Numbered from the stretch's first letter, positions 31,947 to 44,339 are shown. The stretch: 64,000 nucleotides of DNA from Eurosta solidaginis (GCF_040869045.1 NC_090319.1:65382779-65446778); one strand, 5' to 3'. The notes: generated from the sequence alone by a model not told the origin. Numbers and translations are program-made.

Positions 31947-34039
31947 CTGTAAAGTAGAGAAAAAATGGCATTAGGTCTTGTTCATGTTTCGAAAGAGTTA
32001 CGATGATAATAGCCGTGTTTTTTTTTTACACGCGTATACGTTTCGTTTGCGTGTGAAAAAAACGCCTATCCTCGGTTAGATAATGCTTAGGAGACCCATC
32101 TAGCGGCAGTGGTTAAACAACTAGCTACAGCACAGGGTGTACCGAAAAGTGGAGACACAACCCTCTGTTGTATTTCTGTGTATAACATATAGCTGAATCA
32201 GTTGTGATAAATAGTGGATGCGCATAGAATACATAGAGTTAGTGCAAATGGTGAAACATAGCCACATATTTCAGTTACATCTGAGTATAATGCGTATTGA
32301 AATTTAGTAGTACTAATTTTATGCGTAACAATTTCAGAGGTGTATTTAAAGTTTGTCGCTTAGCAGTCCATATAAAGTTTAAGCGTAAACGTATATAGAT
32401 GTGAAAAAACACAGCTAATATTAATGGTGCTCGCTGAACTCATGGCAACCTCGGGTATACAAGGTGGCGGATAGTGAAAGACTTCTGATCTGTCAGCTAC
32501 AAATATCATTAGGGGATACAAATAAGCAATAAATAATTAAAAGCGGTGAGAGAGAAGGGCCACAGTGGCAAGACAAATGGATGCCATCGTAATATTCCTA
32601 TACTATCCTCAAAATTGCGTTCCATAAGATTCTGATGGCGATGCTCTCTAGTGGAAAGTATGCTGTCGGTGACGATATTAGTCCATCTCAGGGTAATAGC
32701 TGGTCGAAATTAATGTGGTGTTAATATTCCATCATTTCCGCCTTGTTAAAACCGTGGAAGCTAAGGCATCTTTAAATTGGCGGTGCAGACCCGGCTGAGG
32801 AAGCTCCATACTCATGCCGAGTTCTGGACCTCCTTAGCGACCTGTAAAATGGCCAAAAGGTAGCATTCAAAAAAAGCAAAAAAAATTACTTAGATCACCA
32901 TTTCTGATAATAATGGGAAAGCGAGGGTATCCTGCGGTTGCTGCAGCACAACCGGTACGCTTTAGTAGTGAAAATCAGGGGATGTATACAGTAAGTGGGA
33001 GTCTTGAAATGTACATTGTTCTTTTATACCAAATTATATGAAGAAAAAGTGTACATTTTAAAACTCACACATACTAATACAGCCCCAGAACTAATATGGC
33101 AAATTTTTTAGACTTTTTGACAGCCAACAACGGAAAATACCTCTACGTGCCTGGCACCAACTCAAAGGTGGCTATGAGGACAAAAATAAACGTTACGATG
33201 GACCCAAAAACCCTTGCCATAGGATGCTTGGTTTATCTGTGGGCGTCGGAAGCCAATGAGTCCAAGAATAAGACTCAATAATTTACAGAAGTAGCTTCTC
33301 TAAGAAGGTAAGAAATTAATGGTAATTTTGACGATACTGTTGCTGCTGAGATTTGGATTGTGAACGATGTGTAATGAACAGTTGCTACTTGACTTTAAAT
33401 TTAGCCAATAAAGAAGTTCCAGGACTGTATCGTACTATTTGGGAATGACTTGCTAGACGTAACGGGCAATGTGAATGACTGTTTTTTTAGTCCTCCTCAA
33501 TGTATCTCCTTCCCGTTGTCCGCAATGCTTCCGTAACGAGGAACTCCTGCCAGCGCCATGTTTGAGGCATCATCTTGCATTTACTTACTACCCTGGGCGA
33601 TGCAATGGGAAATTAAGCTGACGAATCAGGAAGACGGACTGTAATAGATACCTTAACTGATCAAGGAAGAAAACTCAGCGAGGATGTATAAAATAATGTC
33701 GGAGTCATACCAGAAAATCTGCTGAGGATACCACTTCGACCACATTATCTTGAGCTCCAACAGGCAGACTAATGAGGTCTTACTGCAAAACAGTCAGTTG
33801 TTTCACATATGTTAAAGTCCAAAGGTAATTGGTTAAGGAACATGTTCGCTTAGTGCGTCATCTTGAACGACCTAAGTATAAATAACTGTTACCTCTCCTT
33901 TATTCAGCTCTTTAACATTGTACATTGTTTTCCCAGCCATTTGATATGAATTTTGCAGCTAAGCTTACTATCGATCTCGAAGTCCAGATACTTTACTCCC
34001 GCAAATAGAGAGAGCGCAGCACCATTTAGAGTGTAAAGG
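31947..34039. other. Unassigned 2.1 kb upstream of the protease copy
   Basis: No convincing gene. The 61-codon frame at 33096-33281 (plus) resembles nothing known to me. The stretch near 33053-33075 repeats the terminal sequence of the MITE at 22050-22078. Phrases near 33400-34000 suggest further non-LTR decay but cannot be aligned by eye. Confidence 0.35.
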
Positions 34040-34516
34040 GGCTGTAAAGTGTCGAAGAATATATGTAGGCCTTACAACCTTGGACTAACAAAGTTGCTTC
34101 TATCATCAAAAAAGAGGACTGTAGATTCATGACGGGTATTCTGACTGGACACTGTCTTCTGGCGTCAAATGCCTTTAAATTATGCTTGGTCAGTGATACC
34201 AAATGTAAGAAGTGCGGGTTGGAGGAGGAAGCGATCGAACGAACACATTTTGTGCTCGCGCCCTGCGCTTGCCAGCCTAAGAGTTCGGCTATTAGGAGTG
34301 ATGCAGCTGCCCGATCTAGTAGCAGCAAGTGGTATAGGTCCTAGAAGGCTTCTAGTATTTGCTAAGAGGATGGAGTTATTTTATAACATAGGTCCGATGT
34401 GGTAGGGTTTTTCAGTGTGGTCGTTAAATAAATTTCTGGTAACACTACGGACTCACTCAGTCTATGTGAGGTCTCATTGACCGACCAGTTTAACCTAACC
34501 TAACCTAACCTAACAC
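34040..34516 (+). mobile_element. LOA/Bilbo-like element, 3' fragment
   Basis: It matches the reverse complement of about 2950-3430, covering the Cys/His cluster after RNase H (MTGILTGHCLLAS, CKKCGLEEEAIE) and the 3' UTR (GGTAACACTACGGACTCACT). It ends in a (TAACC)n tail at 34490-34516. It is 5'-truncated, on the plus strand, and has one frameshift. Confidence 0.8.
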
Positions 34517-35543
34517 ATAAACTTTTCCTCCACAGAAGCAGAAAGAATACTCGTTCTTGCAGCTTTACGATGTCCTCTCGGCGAGTGGTTGTTACTGAAG
34601 CTTGTAAATTTGTGTTATCTTAGCTTCTAGCATTGCTTGCGACGGCAGATATGGTTGTATATAACATCACGCTCTGTTCCAGAAATATTGACAGAGTATA
34701 TTATTATGAATCTATAGACCTTTCTACTTATTATTTCTTGAATGATAGTTTCTGTTAGTCTGCGCTTCACGTGCGATACAGAATAAGTTTGGATACAGTT
34801 GGGGCCGCCCTTCTGTGGATATCCAAACTAAAAATTACACTGAAGATTACACATCACAGAAACCGGATTTTCTCTAAACCAAATTTGACAAGGGATGATG
34901 GTTCGAATATACATGAATTATGCACTTTGTCGGAAAGTCAACAAAACAAAAAAATATCCAAAAGCCTTTCAAATACCTTCATCCTTAAGGAGTTAAGGCC
35001 TATGGATCTGTAGTCACTAGCAATTTCGTGAACCATGTATGAAGATGACTTTAACTCTTCTCCAGATTTGAGGGCAATGGGCTAGTGTGACTCCGGCTCT
35101 ATAAACTTTCTACGGTACTTTTAATTGGTTTCCAGCAAATTTTCACGAAAACGAAAGTGGACGTGGAAGTAATAAACAACATTTAATTTACAACAAACAT
35201 TTCAGTGTCACATTTACTTCCGAAATCAGAGACGTCACCTTACCATTGCCTTAACTGGCACTAAGATGCTGTAAAATTCCATTGCTGTAATTATTTCACG
35301 CTTGCCGCATGCAGTCTAGCCAACTACATATATACATACTATATTCATCAGCGGTCTCATTGCGGTTGGAAAAACTCGTTCATAAGAGATCTTGCAAGTT
35401 AACATAAGGCTCAGTTTTTCAGAACAAGTTCAACCCAGTTTGTCATTTAAACTACGCTTAAACTTATTCTGCAGTTTTTCAGTCTACTTTAACTGAATTG
35501 TAAGCTGAGCTTAAGCGGCCGATCTGGCAGGGATAAACTCTAG
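34517..35543. other. Unassigned kilobase before the SINE
   Basis: No gene or clear element boundary. An 80-codon frame at 34771-35013 has no recognisable features. Confidence 0.35.
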
Positions 35544-35555
35544 TTAACCTATCGG

Positions 35556-35921
35556 GCGGCAACCATGGTATGATTGTAGCGTGCTCCGCCTACCACACCG
35601 AATGCCCTGGGTTCACACCCCGGCAAAGCAACATCAAAATTTTAGAAATAAGGTTTTTCAATTAGAAGAAAATTTGTCTAAGCGGGGTCGCCCCTCGGAA
35701 GTGTTTGGCAAGCACTCCGAGTGTATTTCTGCCATGAAAAGTTCTCAGTGAAAACTCATATGTTCTAAGTCGGCATAAAACAAGTAGGTCCCGTCCCGCA
35801 AATTTGTAGGAAAAATTAAAAAGGAGCACGACGCAAATTGGAAGAGAAGCTCGGCCTGAAATCTCTTCGCAGGTTATCGCGCCTTACATTTTATTAATTT
35901 TTTTTATTTATTTAACCTATC
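35556..35921 (+). mobile_element. tRNA-derived SINE, full length
   Basis: A 12-bp direct repeat TTAACCTATCGG flanks the unit (35544-35555 and 35922-35933). The head has a tRNA-like A-box region and a B-box, GGGTTCACACCCCGG. The body includes GAGAAGCTCGGCCTGAAATC and TTATCGCGCCTTACA, and the tail is T- and A-rich. The layout fits a Pol III SINE mobilised by a non-LTR element. The sharp duplication indicates a fairly young insertion. Confidence 0.85.
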
Positions 35922-36008
35922 GGTGATTTGCGTTCGTTCGAAATGGCGTCGAATATACCCAACAAGCATTTGGGCTTGAGTAGCATTAGATCTCATGTTG
36001 ATTAATAT

Positions 36009-36647
36009 TAGGGCTGTGAACTGCATCCGGATTTTTCAACTATCCGGATAAACGGGATATTCGAATAACCGAATAGCTAAGCAAATAATCCGGTTATCCG
36101 GATATCCGGATACGTAAACGGAAAATCCGGATATCCTTATGTCCGGATACTGGAATATAAAAGTTTAATATATGCATATCAGAATTGAACGAAGCAAACA
36201 TCGAAAAATTATTCACAAAATATGTTTGTAGATTATTAAATTAATGTCAAAAATTAAAAAGCTACAATTTTACAAACATCAATAATTTTACAATTTAGAC
36301 TAATAATGAGTGCTAAAATGGTCAGCAAGTGAAAATAACAGTGCCATTTGTTTATATTGGGAAAAAAGCTGCACAACAAAGGACCGACATCAAGTATATG
36401 GTGCCACTATCGGTTTTTCCATCTTCAAGAGAATGGTATGGATGCAGCTTTTCTCTCTAAATCTGCGCCAGAATATAAGCCGATAAATAAAATAAATTAT
36501 AAAAAATAATGATATATAAATCCGGATATCCGGATAGTTTCACCAACGAATATTAACCGGATATCCATGCCGTCCGGATTTTATCCGTGTCACCGGATAT
36601 CCATATGGATATCCGGATATTCGAATATGCGGATAGTCCCAGCCCTA
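36009..36647. mobile_element. hAT-type MITE, 639 bp
   Basis: ATTAATAT is duplicated at 36001-36008 and 36648-36655. The termini are TAGGGCTGTGAACT and the inverted ...AGTCCCAGCCCTA. An 8-bp duplication with a TAGGGCTG end is the hAT signature. The interior is dominated at both ends by ATCCGGATATCCGGATA-type palindromic repeats, and there is no coding sequence. Confidence 0.85.
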
Positions 36648-36655
36648 ATTAATAT

Positions 36656-37267
36656 CATACTTCTAAAATCTTAAGAGTTGTTACGAAACAGTGGCTAAAC
36701 TTGAGAATCACTGTGTACTCAACAAAAGGGGGATTTTTTTATAAAGCGAAAAATGTTATTACTTAAGTTGAAGAAATTATCGCTCCCGACTTATGGTTCT
36801 TTGACTGGACTCAAGTGTAAGATTCTAATACTACAGTATTTTCACGAATATAAAATAAAAAATATATAATTTATTTTTTGATAAATTACGCTTCATTACC
36901 ACTATCAATCAGGTGTTTATTTCTCACAATAAATATATGTCGCCTTTGGTGGTACCACCTTGGAGATTTGTTTTCAACTTAATCTCAACTCGATATCCAA
37001 TGTAGGATATCAACTGGAGAATCATGTCCAATATTCATTTCAGAACTGTACATTTCTCAAAATCTCTCAAAGCACACTGGTCGGTCTTATATGGAGTTGG
37101 TGGCCAAAAATACTTCCACTAGAGATATAAACGTGAAACTTTGGTCACGGCTTTATAAATATGTGAGAATTATTTTTTCATAAAATTGGTGCGGGTGATA
37201 CTTTCATATCGACCCACTTTCACCGCATGCATACAAAAAGTGAGTTGATGTGGGGGGAAGTGGTAAG
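36656..37267. other. Unassigned sequence up to the gap
   Basis: AT-rich, with no feature recognised. Confidence 0.35.
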
Positions 37268-37367
37268 NNNNNNNNNNNNNNNNNNNNNNNNNNNNNNNNN
37301 NNNNNNNNNNNNNNNNNNNNNNNNNNNNNNNNNNNNNNNNNNNNNNNNNNNNNNNNNNNNNNNNNNN
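37268..37367. other. Assembly gap of 100 N
   Basis: A run of exactly 100 N, the conventional size for a gap of unknown length. The right edge opens directly into the 130-bp tandem repeat, which is the probable reason for the gap. Confidence 0.98.
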
Positions 37368-38240
37368 GCCCACGCCCTTTTAAAATACTCATTAACACCT
37401 TTCATTTGATAACCATATCGTACACAAAAATTCTAGAGTCACCCCTGGCCCACCTTTATGGCGATATCTCGAAAAGGCATCCACCTATGGAACTAAAGCC
37501 CACGCCCTTTTAAAATACTCATTAACACCTTTCATTTGATACCCATAACGTACAAACGTATTCTAGAGTCACCCCTGGTACACGTTTATGGCGATATCCC
37601 GAAAAGGCGTCCACCCATAGAACTAAGGCCCACTCCCTTTTAAAACATTTATTAACAACTTTCGTTTGATACCCATATTGTACAAACAAATTTTAAAGTC
37701 ACCCCTGGTCCACTTTTATAACGATATTTCGAAAAAGCGTCCACCTATAGAACTAAGGCCCACTCCCTTTTAAAATACTCATTAACACCTTTCATTTGAT
37801 ACCCATATAGTACAAACAAATTTTAGAGTCACCCTTGATCCACCTTTATGGCGATATCTCGAAAAGGCGTCCACATATAGAACTAAGGCCCACGCCCTCT
37901 TAAAATACTCATTAATACCTTTCGTTTGACACCCATATTGTACAAATGCATTCTAGAGTCACCCCTGGTCCCCTTTATCGCGATATCACGAAACGGCGTC
38001 CACCTTTGGAAATAAGGATCACTCCCTTTTAAAATACTCATTAACACCTTTCATTTGATACCCATATCGTACAAACAAATTCTAGAGTCAACCCTGATCT
38101 ACCTTTATGGCGATATCCCTAAATGGCGTTCACCTATAGAACTATGGCCCAATCCCTCTTAAAATACTCTTTAATACCTTTCATTTGTTACACATGTCAT
38201 ACAAACACATTGCAGGGTTACCCTCGGTTCATTTTCCTAC
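37368..38240 (-). repeat. 130-bp tandem repeat, about 6.7 units
   Basis: The phrase CACGCCCTTTTAAAATACTC and variants recurs at 37371, 37501, 37631, 37761, 37891, 38020 and about 38150. The unit also holds CATTTGATACCCATAT and TCGAAAAGGCGTCCACC. Units differ by a few bases each. The array is cut by the gap on the left, so its true length is unknown. Confidence 0.9.
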
Positions 38241-38325
38241 ATGGTTATTTTCCCTTATGTTGCCACCATAGCTCTCAACTGAGTATGTAATGTTCGGTTA
38301 CACCCGAACTTAACCTTCCTTACTT
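38241..38325 (-). repeat. Terminal part of the repeat family carrying the 130-bp array
   Basis: AACTGAGTATGTAATGTTCG and CTTAACCTTCCTTACTTGTT are the reverse complement of the start of the dispersed repeats at 18391 and 51990. The array therefore belongs to that family, on the minus strand. Confidence 0.6.
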
Positions 38326-38691
38326 GTTTTAGTTTAATTTTTATATTGTTTTATTTTTTTTATTAAAAAAAATTTAATCGTGATTTAGTTTTTTTTTTTC
38401 ATTTTTATATTTTTTACTTTTTAATTTTTATAATTTTTTTTTTGTATTTTTTACAACTTTTTATTTTTTTATTCATCTATTTTTTATTAACTGTCTATAA
38501 ATTTTTACTTGTTTTATTTATTTATTTTTTATTTTGTGCTCCTTTTTAGTTTTTACGTTAATTTGCAACATTTCTTTGTTTACTTTTTACTGTATATTTA
38601 ATTTTTTCTTCATCCTCACTTTAGTTATCAAGTAATTTGGCCAAGCAAACCTCTCTCTAAGGTATTTTCAAATTATTGTTTTTCCTATCGC
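38326..38691. other. Low-complexity T-rich stretch
   Basis: Long TTTTTATTTTT-type runs. Nothing else is seen. Confidence 0.6.
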
Positions 38692-39200
38692 GGGATCGAA
38701 TTGAGCTCAAGGCCTAACAATAATTATTTTGTCATTATTATTGTTGTGATACATTTTTTCTTAATTGAAAAATTATTAAATTAGAATAGAAGAAAGACAA
38801 AATTTAGACAACTGCCAAAGCTCGTTGTATAGATCCATTTCGGGAACTGCTAAATTCCTTCATCGGCAACGTTTCGGCGCCGCTGCTATATCCATTCAGC
38901 CATCACAGTGGTTTTTTGTTTGTCTTCATTAATCCTACTTCTATTCTGGTTCTTGCCAATTGATATTCACAACACTGCGACATCTGTTGCAGAATGAATG
39001 TGAAAATTGTACTTGTTTAATGGCAATGCTGCCATAGTGTCACATTTTATTGACACTTTTTCCCCGTGCTCTGGGATGCATTAACAATTTTTTCTTTCTT
39101 CTATTTTAATTTTATAATTTTTCCAATTAAGAAAAGATGTATCATAACAATTATAATGATAAAATAATTATTGTTAGGCCTTGAGCTCGATTCGAACACG
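38692..39200. repeat. Inverted repeat, arms about 110 bp
   Basis: The left arm 38692-38801 (GAGCTCAAGGCCTAACAATA onward) is mirrored at 39090-39200 (...TATTGTTAGGCCTTGAGCTC). Each arm ends in a tRNA B-box-like GTTCGAATC or its variant. About 290 bp lie between. It could be a foldback MITE or two SINE heads in opposite orientation. There is no coding content. Confidence 0.65.
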
Positions 39201-39419
39201 CGATCTTACAAATCAGTAGGCCGGTATAACAACAAAAATTATTATTTTTCCTTTGCCGGTTTTCACCGCATTTGTATAAAAATTTCGTACGAGAGCAACG
39301 CTGGTAAAATTTTACAGAGTAAAATTTTCTTAATCAATTTAAGACCCTGACCATCTCTAAAACGGCATTCTGCTGGAACCATCCAAGAAGTGATAAACAA
39401 AAAAACATTCGCGGCAGAG

Positions 39420-40945
39420 CTATGGGTATCAAATGAAAAGTGTTAATGAGTATTTTTAAAGGGAGTGGGCCATAGTTCTATTGGTCGACGCCTTTTCGAG
39501 ATATCGCCATAAAGGTGGACCAGAGGTGACTCTAGAATTTGTTTGTACGATATGGGTATCAAAATAAAGGTATTAATGAGGGTTTTAAAAGGGAGTGGCC
39601 CTCAGTTGTATATTTGAAGGCCTTTTCGAGATATGGACCAAAATGTGTCGGGTACCGCTAATTTATTTATGTATGCAATACTACGAACAGTATTCCTGCC
39701 AAGATTCCAAGGGCTTTTGATTTCGCTCTGCAAAACTTTTTCATTTTCTTCTACTTAGGTAGGTGTTACACCCATTTTACAAAGTTTTTCCTACAGTTAT
39801 ATTTTGCGTCAACAAACCAATCCAATTACCATGTTTCATCTCTTTTTTCATATCTGGTATAGAATTATGGCATTTGTTTCATTTTTCGTAATTTTCGATA
39901 TCGAAAAAGTGGGCATGGTCATAGTCGGATTTCGCCCATTTTTAATATCAAGATAAAGTGAGTTCAGATAAGTACGAGAACTAAGTTTAGTAAAGATATA
40001 TTGATTTTTGCTAAAGTTATCGTGTTATGGGCCGATCGGAAGGACAGACGGTCGACTGTGTATAAAAACAGAGCGTGCCTTCAACTTATTTCGCCCATTT
40101 TCACAGCAAACAGTCATCGTCATAGAATCTATGCCCCTACCAAATTTCACAAGGATTGGTTAATTTTTGTTCAACTTATGGGATTAAAAGTATTCTAGAC
40201 AAATTAAATGAAAAAGGGCGGAGCCACGCCCACTTTGAAATTTTCTTTCATTTTTGCATTTTGTTGCACCATATCAATACTGGAGTTGAATGTTGACATA
40301 ATTTACTTATATACTGTAAAGACATTAAATTTTTTGTTATAATTTGACTTAAACAATTTTTTTTTAAAAAGTGGGCGTGTTCGTCATTCGATTTTGCTAA
40401 TTTTTATTTAGCACACATATAGGAATAGAGGTAACGTTCTTGCCAAATTTCATCATGATATCTTCAACGCCTGCCAAATTACGGCTTGCAAAACTTTCAA
40501 ATTACCTTCCTTCAAAAGTGGGCGGTGCTACGCCAATTGTCCAAAATTTTACTAGTTTTCTATTCTACTTCATAACGTTAACCCACCTACCAAGTTTCAT
40601 CGCTTTATCCGCCTTTGGTAATGAATTATCGTACTTTTTGGTTTTTTCGAAATTTTCGATATCGAAAAAGTGGGCGTCGTTATAGTCTGATTTCGTTCAT
40701 TTTAGACAGCGATCTGAGATGAGTGCCCAGGCACCTACATACCAAATTTCATCAAGACACCTAAAAATTTACTCAAGTTATCGTGTTTACGGACGGACGG
40801 ACGGACATGGCTAAATAAATTTCTTTTTTCGCCCAGATCATTTTGATATAGAGAAGTCGATATCTATCTCGATTAGTTTATGGGATTACCGTTATGCGAA
40901 CGAGGTTAATATACTCTGTGAGCTCTGCTCAGTTGAGTATAAAAA
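39420..40945 (+). repeat. Dispersed repeat with two 130-bp units and 'gtgggcg' phrases
   Basis: It begins with units of the 130-bp repeat in opposite orientation to 37368-38240 (GGGTATCAAATGAAAAGTGT). AT-rich sequence with recurring AAAGTGGGCGTG phrases follows, and it ends in GGACGGACGGACATGGCTAA and CTGCTCAGTTGAGTATAAAA. No transposase. I read it as the same non-autonomous family as 18391-19043, but the full consensus is not known to me. Confidence 0.5.
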
Positions 40946-41473
40946 TATCAAGGGTTGGGCTAGCTGTCATTAAATAAGTTTTCGTTTTTTGATTGTACAT
41001 ATGGCTTGGGCTAGCTTAAGTTTAAGCTGCTTTTTAAAAAAACAAGTGTAATAAATTTAGTTAATCCGTATTAAATTAGCATTACATATTATGCAATTTA
41101 GTACGGTCTCGTTTTTTGATTGGGCTGAAAAGCTTGGGCTAGCTTAAGAGACCTTCAATATACAAATTGGAAACCATGGGAACAACTCATTTCACAAAAT
41201 TTTACATGGATAATAAGCGAAAACTTTACCTTCTAGATTTCAAGAATTTGACAATAAAAATACTTCTAAATTTAAGTTAAAGCTACAAAAACTAAATCTT
41301 ATTATTTAAATCACTCTGCCCGTTATAGCCATGAAATTTTTGAGTGAAATACCGTTGAAAAATGTTAACCCTTTTATGGATAAGCCCCTATATTCATAGA
41401 AAATATAACAGGTTTAAAGAGCATTTACAACAGTGACAAGGGATGACGGAAAATCGTTCCAATATACAGCATT
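40946..41473. other. Unassigned sequence with a repeated 'GCTTGGGCTAGCTTAAG' phrase
   Basis: The phrase occurs near 41010 and 41130, each after TCGTTTTTTGATTG. The rest is AT-rich without a recognisable gene. Confidence 0.4.
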
Positions 41474-41984
41474 TTAACCCTTAGACTAGCGTTGTGGTCT
41501 GGCAGACCATTTTCAAAAATTTTAATAAAAATTTTTGGGTTCCCCAACATTTTTCGACAAACTGTCTTATGACTTTATAAAGTACCATGAGGAATTTCTA
41601 TTCCAGTATAGGACAATATCGTTTGTCTCATTTTTTGTATAAAAAACATCGTTTTGTGTTATATATGGGTTTTCCAGGTTGTGGTCTGTCAGACCACAGC
41701 GCAGAAACTGTACCTACCTTATAAATATTGGTTATAAATGACACAACCAGCTGAATTCAAAATCAAATTAGTTATTTCCTTTCAGTCAAATAGTAAGTTT
41801 TGCATAAAAAAATTTGAGCGCTCGAAAATGAACTTTACGACTGAATTCTATAATTCAGTCTCATCTCAAGTCTCTAAATTTGCGATTTTCTTTTAGAGAA
41901 AATTTTTATGACTCGGGATGATTTCGGTATTCAGTAAACGAAAGTCATGTATGCAGTATGTTGCATTTTGTCAACGTAACGTTG

Positions 41985-42080
41985 GGTGGTATTGTGGCTG
42001 AGCTTGCGAAGACGCCGCTCACAATTTTGTATAGAAAATCCCAAAGTGTGTAGGTTCGAATCTCAGCGGCGCCACATATG
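41985..42080 (+). repeat. tRNA-like sequence inside piggyBac 1
   Basis: GTGGCTGAGCTTGCGAAGAC resembles an A-box and GTAGGTTCGAATCTCAGCG a B-box, about 60 bp apart, ending in GGCGCCACA. The acceptor and T stems do not pair well, so it is not a working tRNA gene. It may be a SINE head or a tRNA pseudogene. Confidence 0.4.
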
Positions 42081-42292
42081 ATTTCGATTAGATGTTCTTT
42101 TTTAAGTATTTTCTGTTTTTAAATTTTTTCTATGCTTATTTTAATTTGAGGAATAAAACAACATATTTAAAGCGTTTTTCGCAAATATTTTTCATACTTT
42201 TTCTGAAATTTTCATGTTTGTGATCTGCCCCGGTCAAGCTCATAAATTAGTGATTGCTTTTGTGAGGCTGGACACGCGAGACAGCTTATAGA

Positions 42293-43964
42293 ATGGCAAA
42301 TTGTCTCAAAAGTGATTTTTACCTCAAATATTCTCTAATAGTGACTAGAGACGGTTTACTGAATTCAGCTGTTAGTGAAAAGGAAAAGGATAAAATGTTA
42401 AAAGAATGTCGCCGTAATACCCGATACGGCAATCTTACTGACAGCGCACAAGAGGAATATAACGCCAGAATGGTATCTCTATTTGCTTTGGGTGAAGAAG
42501 ATAGCGAAGAAGAACCATTTGCAGGAGGTGAAGAACTTGACCCTGATTTTATGCCTATTGGTATGGCTTCGGATGAAGAAAATGCCATAATCGAGGATTG
42601 TGTTGAAGAAAGTAATGAAGACGATGAAGAGGAAGATGTAATTTCACCACCGGGAACTGCGATGTCGAGTGCAACGAGTGGTCATTATTTTCTTGTAAAA
42701 GATGGGAAGGTTTGGGGCACTACCCCACCCGCCAGAACGGGTTGTAAAACAGCACATAACTGTATAGTAGTTGCTATACCAGGGCCATCAATATCCATCT
42801 TTCCCAACCCTATTTCGATTTTCAATCAATTTATAACTCGTGAAATTGTTGATATAGTTGTTCGGGAAACGAATCGAAAGGCTAAAGCAGTTATTGAGAA
42901 GTGGAATTCAGCTAATCCGAACAAGACTCAAAATTGGGAACCATTTTCTGAAGTGGAATGTTATGCTTTCAATAGTTTGGTATTGTTTTGCGGCACTTTC
43001 ATGCTACGTCACAGCTGCTTAAAGCGATTTGGGCACCATATAATCATCAAATTTACAAAGCAACTACATATGTCATTTAATCGTTTTCAAGATATTTTAC
43101 GGTTCATTCGATTTGACAATGCAAATATGAGGACTATACGACTATAAGCTAGTAAAACTGCTCCAATAGATGATACGTGGATTATGTTACATGCCAACTT
43201 AGAGCGTGCTTATGTCCCAAATGCGCAGATAACGGTTGATCAGCAGCTGTTTGCTTATCGTGGAAAAACCAAGTTCACACAGTATATTCCATTGAAGCCT
43301 GCAAAGTATGGAATCAAAGTTTAGTGGGCTTGTGACGCAACATTCAATTATCCATTGAAGGGACAAATTTATACTGGTCAACTAAGCGATGTACTTAGGA
43401 AAATATGCAAATCAAGGTCAACGGGTTTTGATGGATTTAGTTGAAAAATATTTCCGCACGGGACGAATAATATACGCTGACAACTTTTTTCACATCACTA
43501 GAACTAGCTAGCGATCTTATGTCGAAAAACTTGACATTCGTTGGAACTTTTCGTAAAAATAAAAGATTCATTCCACCAGAATTGCTTGCATCTTCTACTC
43601 GTATACTGAGCAGCATCATCTTTTGTTTCTACGAAAACGACTTTTCTTTATGATCGTACGTGCCAAAGAAAAACAAGTCTGCCATTCTTATTTCAACCGA
43701 ACATTACATTTCCGACGTAGCTGGGGAGAATAGCAAGACCCTGCAAATATTAGATTACAAATAAGTAATAAAAATAATTTGCCTATACATGCCCCATCTG
43801 CCTCTAACCGGCCTGTTTGCCGTATGTGCTATAAGGAGGATGAAAAAAACAGGAAAACGCGTTTCCATTGCATGAAATGTAAATATCCGGTTTTTTATTC
43901 GCACTCAAGTAAAATGTGTTTCAAATGCATTTCTGAAGAAACACCAAGGGACTCCTCGAACTAA
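42293..43964 (+). pseudogene. piggyBac 1 transposase
   Basis: A 284-codon frame begins at the ATG at 42293. It has an acidic stretch (about residues 65-115, many Glu/Asp) and the start of the DDE domain (FCGTFMLRHSCLKRFGHH, SFNRFQDILRFIRFDN). After a stop at 43145-43147 the homology continues: ITVDQQLFAYRGKTKF (first Asp region), another stop near 43322, a frameshifted segment with the second Asp near 43478, and a C-terminal Cys-rich finger at 43779-43964 (CRMCYKEDEKN, CMKC, CFKC). The GGVD block with the third Asp is missing. It is inactive. Confidence 0.8.
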
Positions 43965-44339
43965 GGACATATACGAATCTATTTTCATTCAGACTGGCAT
44001 ATTAATTAAAAACAATTAACATTCATACATTTTTGGAACAATTCTTGACTATACTTTTTAATTAAATAAACACTGTAACACATTCGGGTTGTTCAGTTAC
44101 TTTTTTTGGGTAGTGGCACGTATACATTACCTTGTGGTCTGTCAGACCACAACAGCGTTAACGACAATTTCAGTCACCAGTAGTCTAAGTGTTAAATTGA
44201 CATTTTCGTACAAATTTTGAGTTATAAGAGCTTTATAAACCTATTTTCTTTGTTATGACTATGGAGGGAAAAGTACGAAAGGTTTATAAAACTTTTTAAA
44301 ATGGCGTATCCATTGCAATTCCATATAATAGGAGCTTAA

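Larger units (their letters stand above)
41478..44191 (+). mobile_element. piggyBac-like element 1, 2.7 kb, decayed
   Basis: TTAA lies at 41474-41477 and 44192-44195. The inverted ends read CCCTTAGACTAGCG and, inverted, CACTTAGACTACTG. A subterminal palindrome GTGGTCTGTCAGACCAC (or a one-base variant) occurs near 41493, 41684 and 44132. The transposase is on the plus strand at 42293-43964. TTAA targeting and the transposase family define piggyBac. Confidence 0.9.

Noticed and set aside
33096..33281. 61-codon plus-strand frame as a gene
   Set aside because: Short, unlike any family I know, and in a stretch full of repeat remnants.
37170..37513. Open frames running through the N gap
   Set aside because: They are artefacts of untranslated N bases.
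37368..38240. Regular repeats resembling a CRISPR array
   Set aside because: The units are adjacent 130-bp tandem copies without short identical repeats separated by unique spacers, and the DNA is eukaryotic.
41985..42080. Functional tRNA gene
   Set aside because: A- and B-box-like motifs exist but acceptor and T stems do not pair, and it lies inside a transposon.
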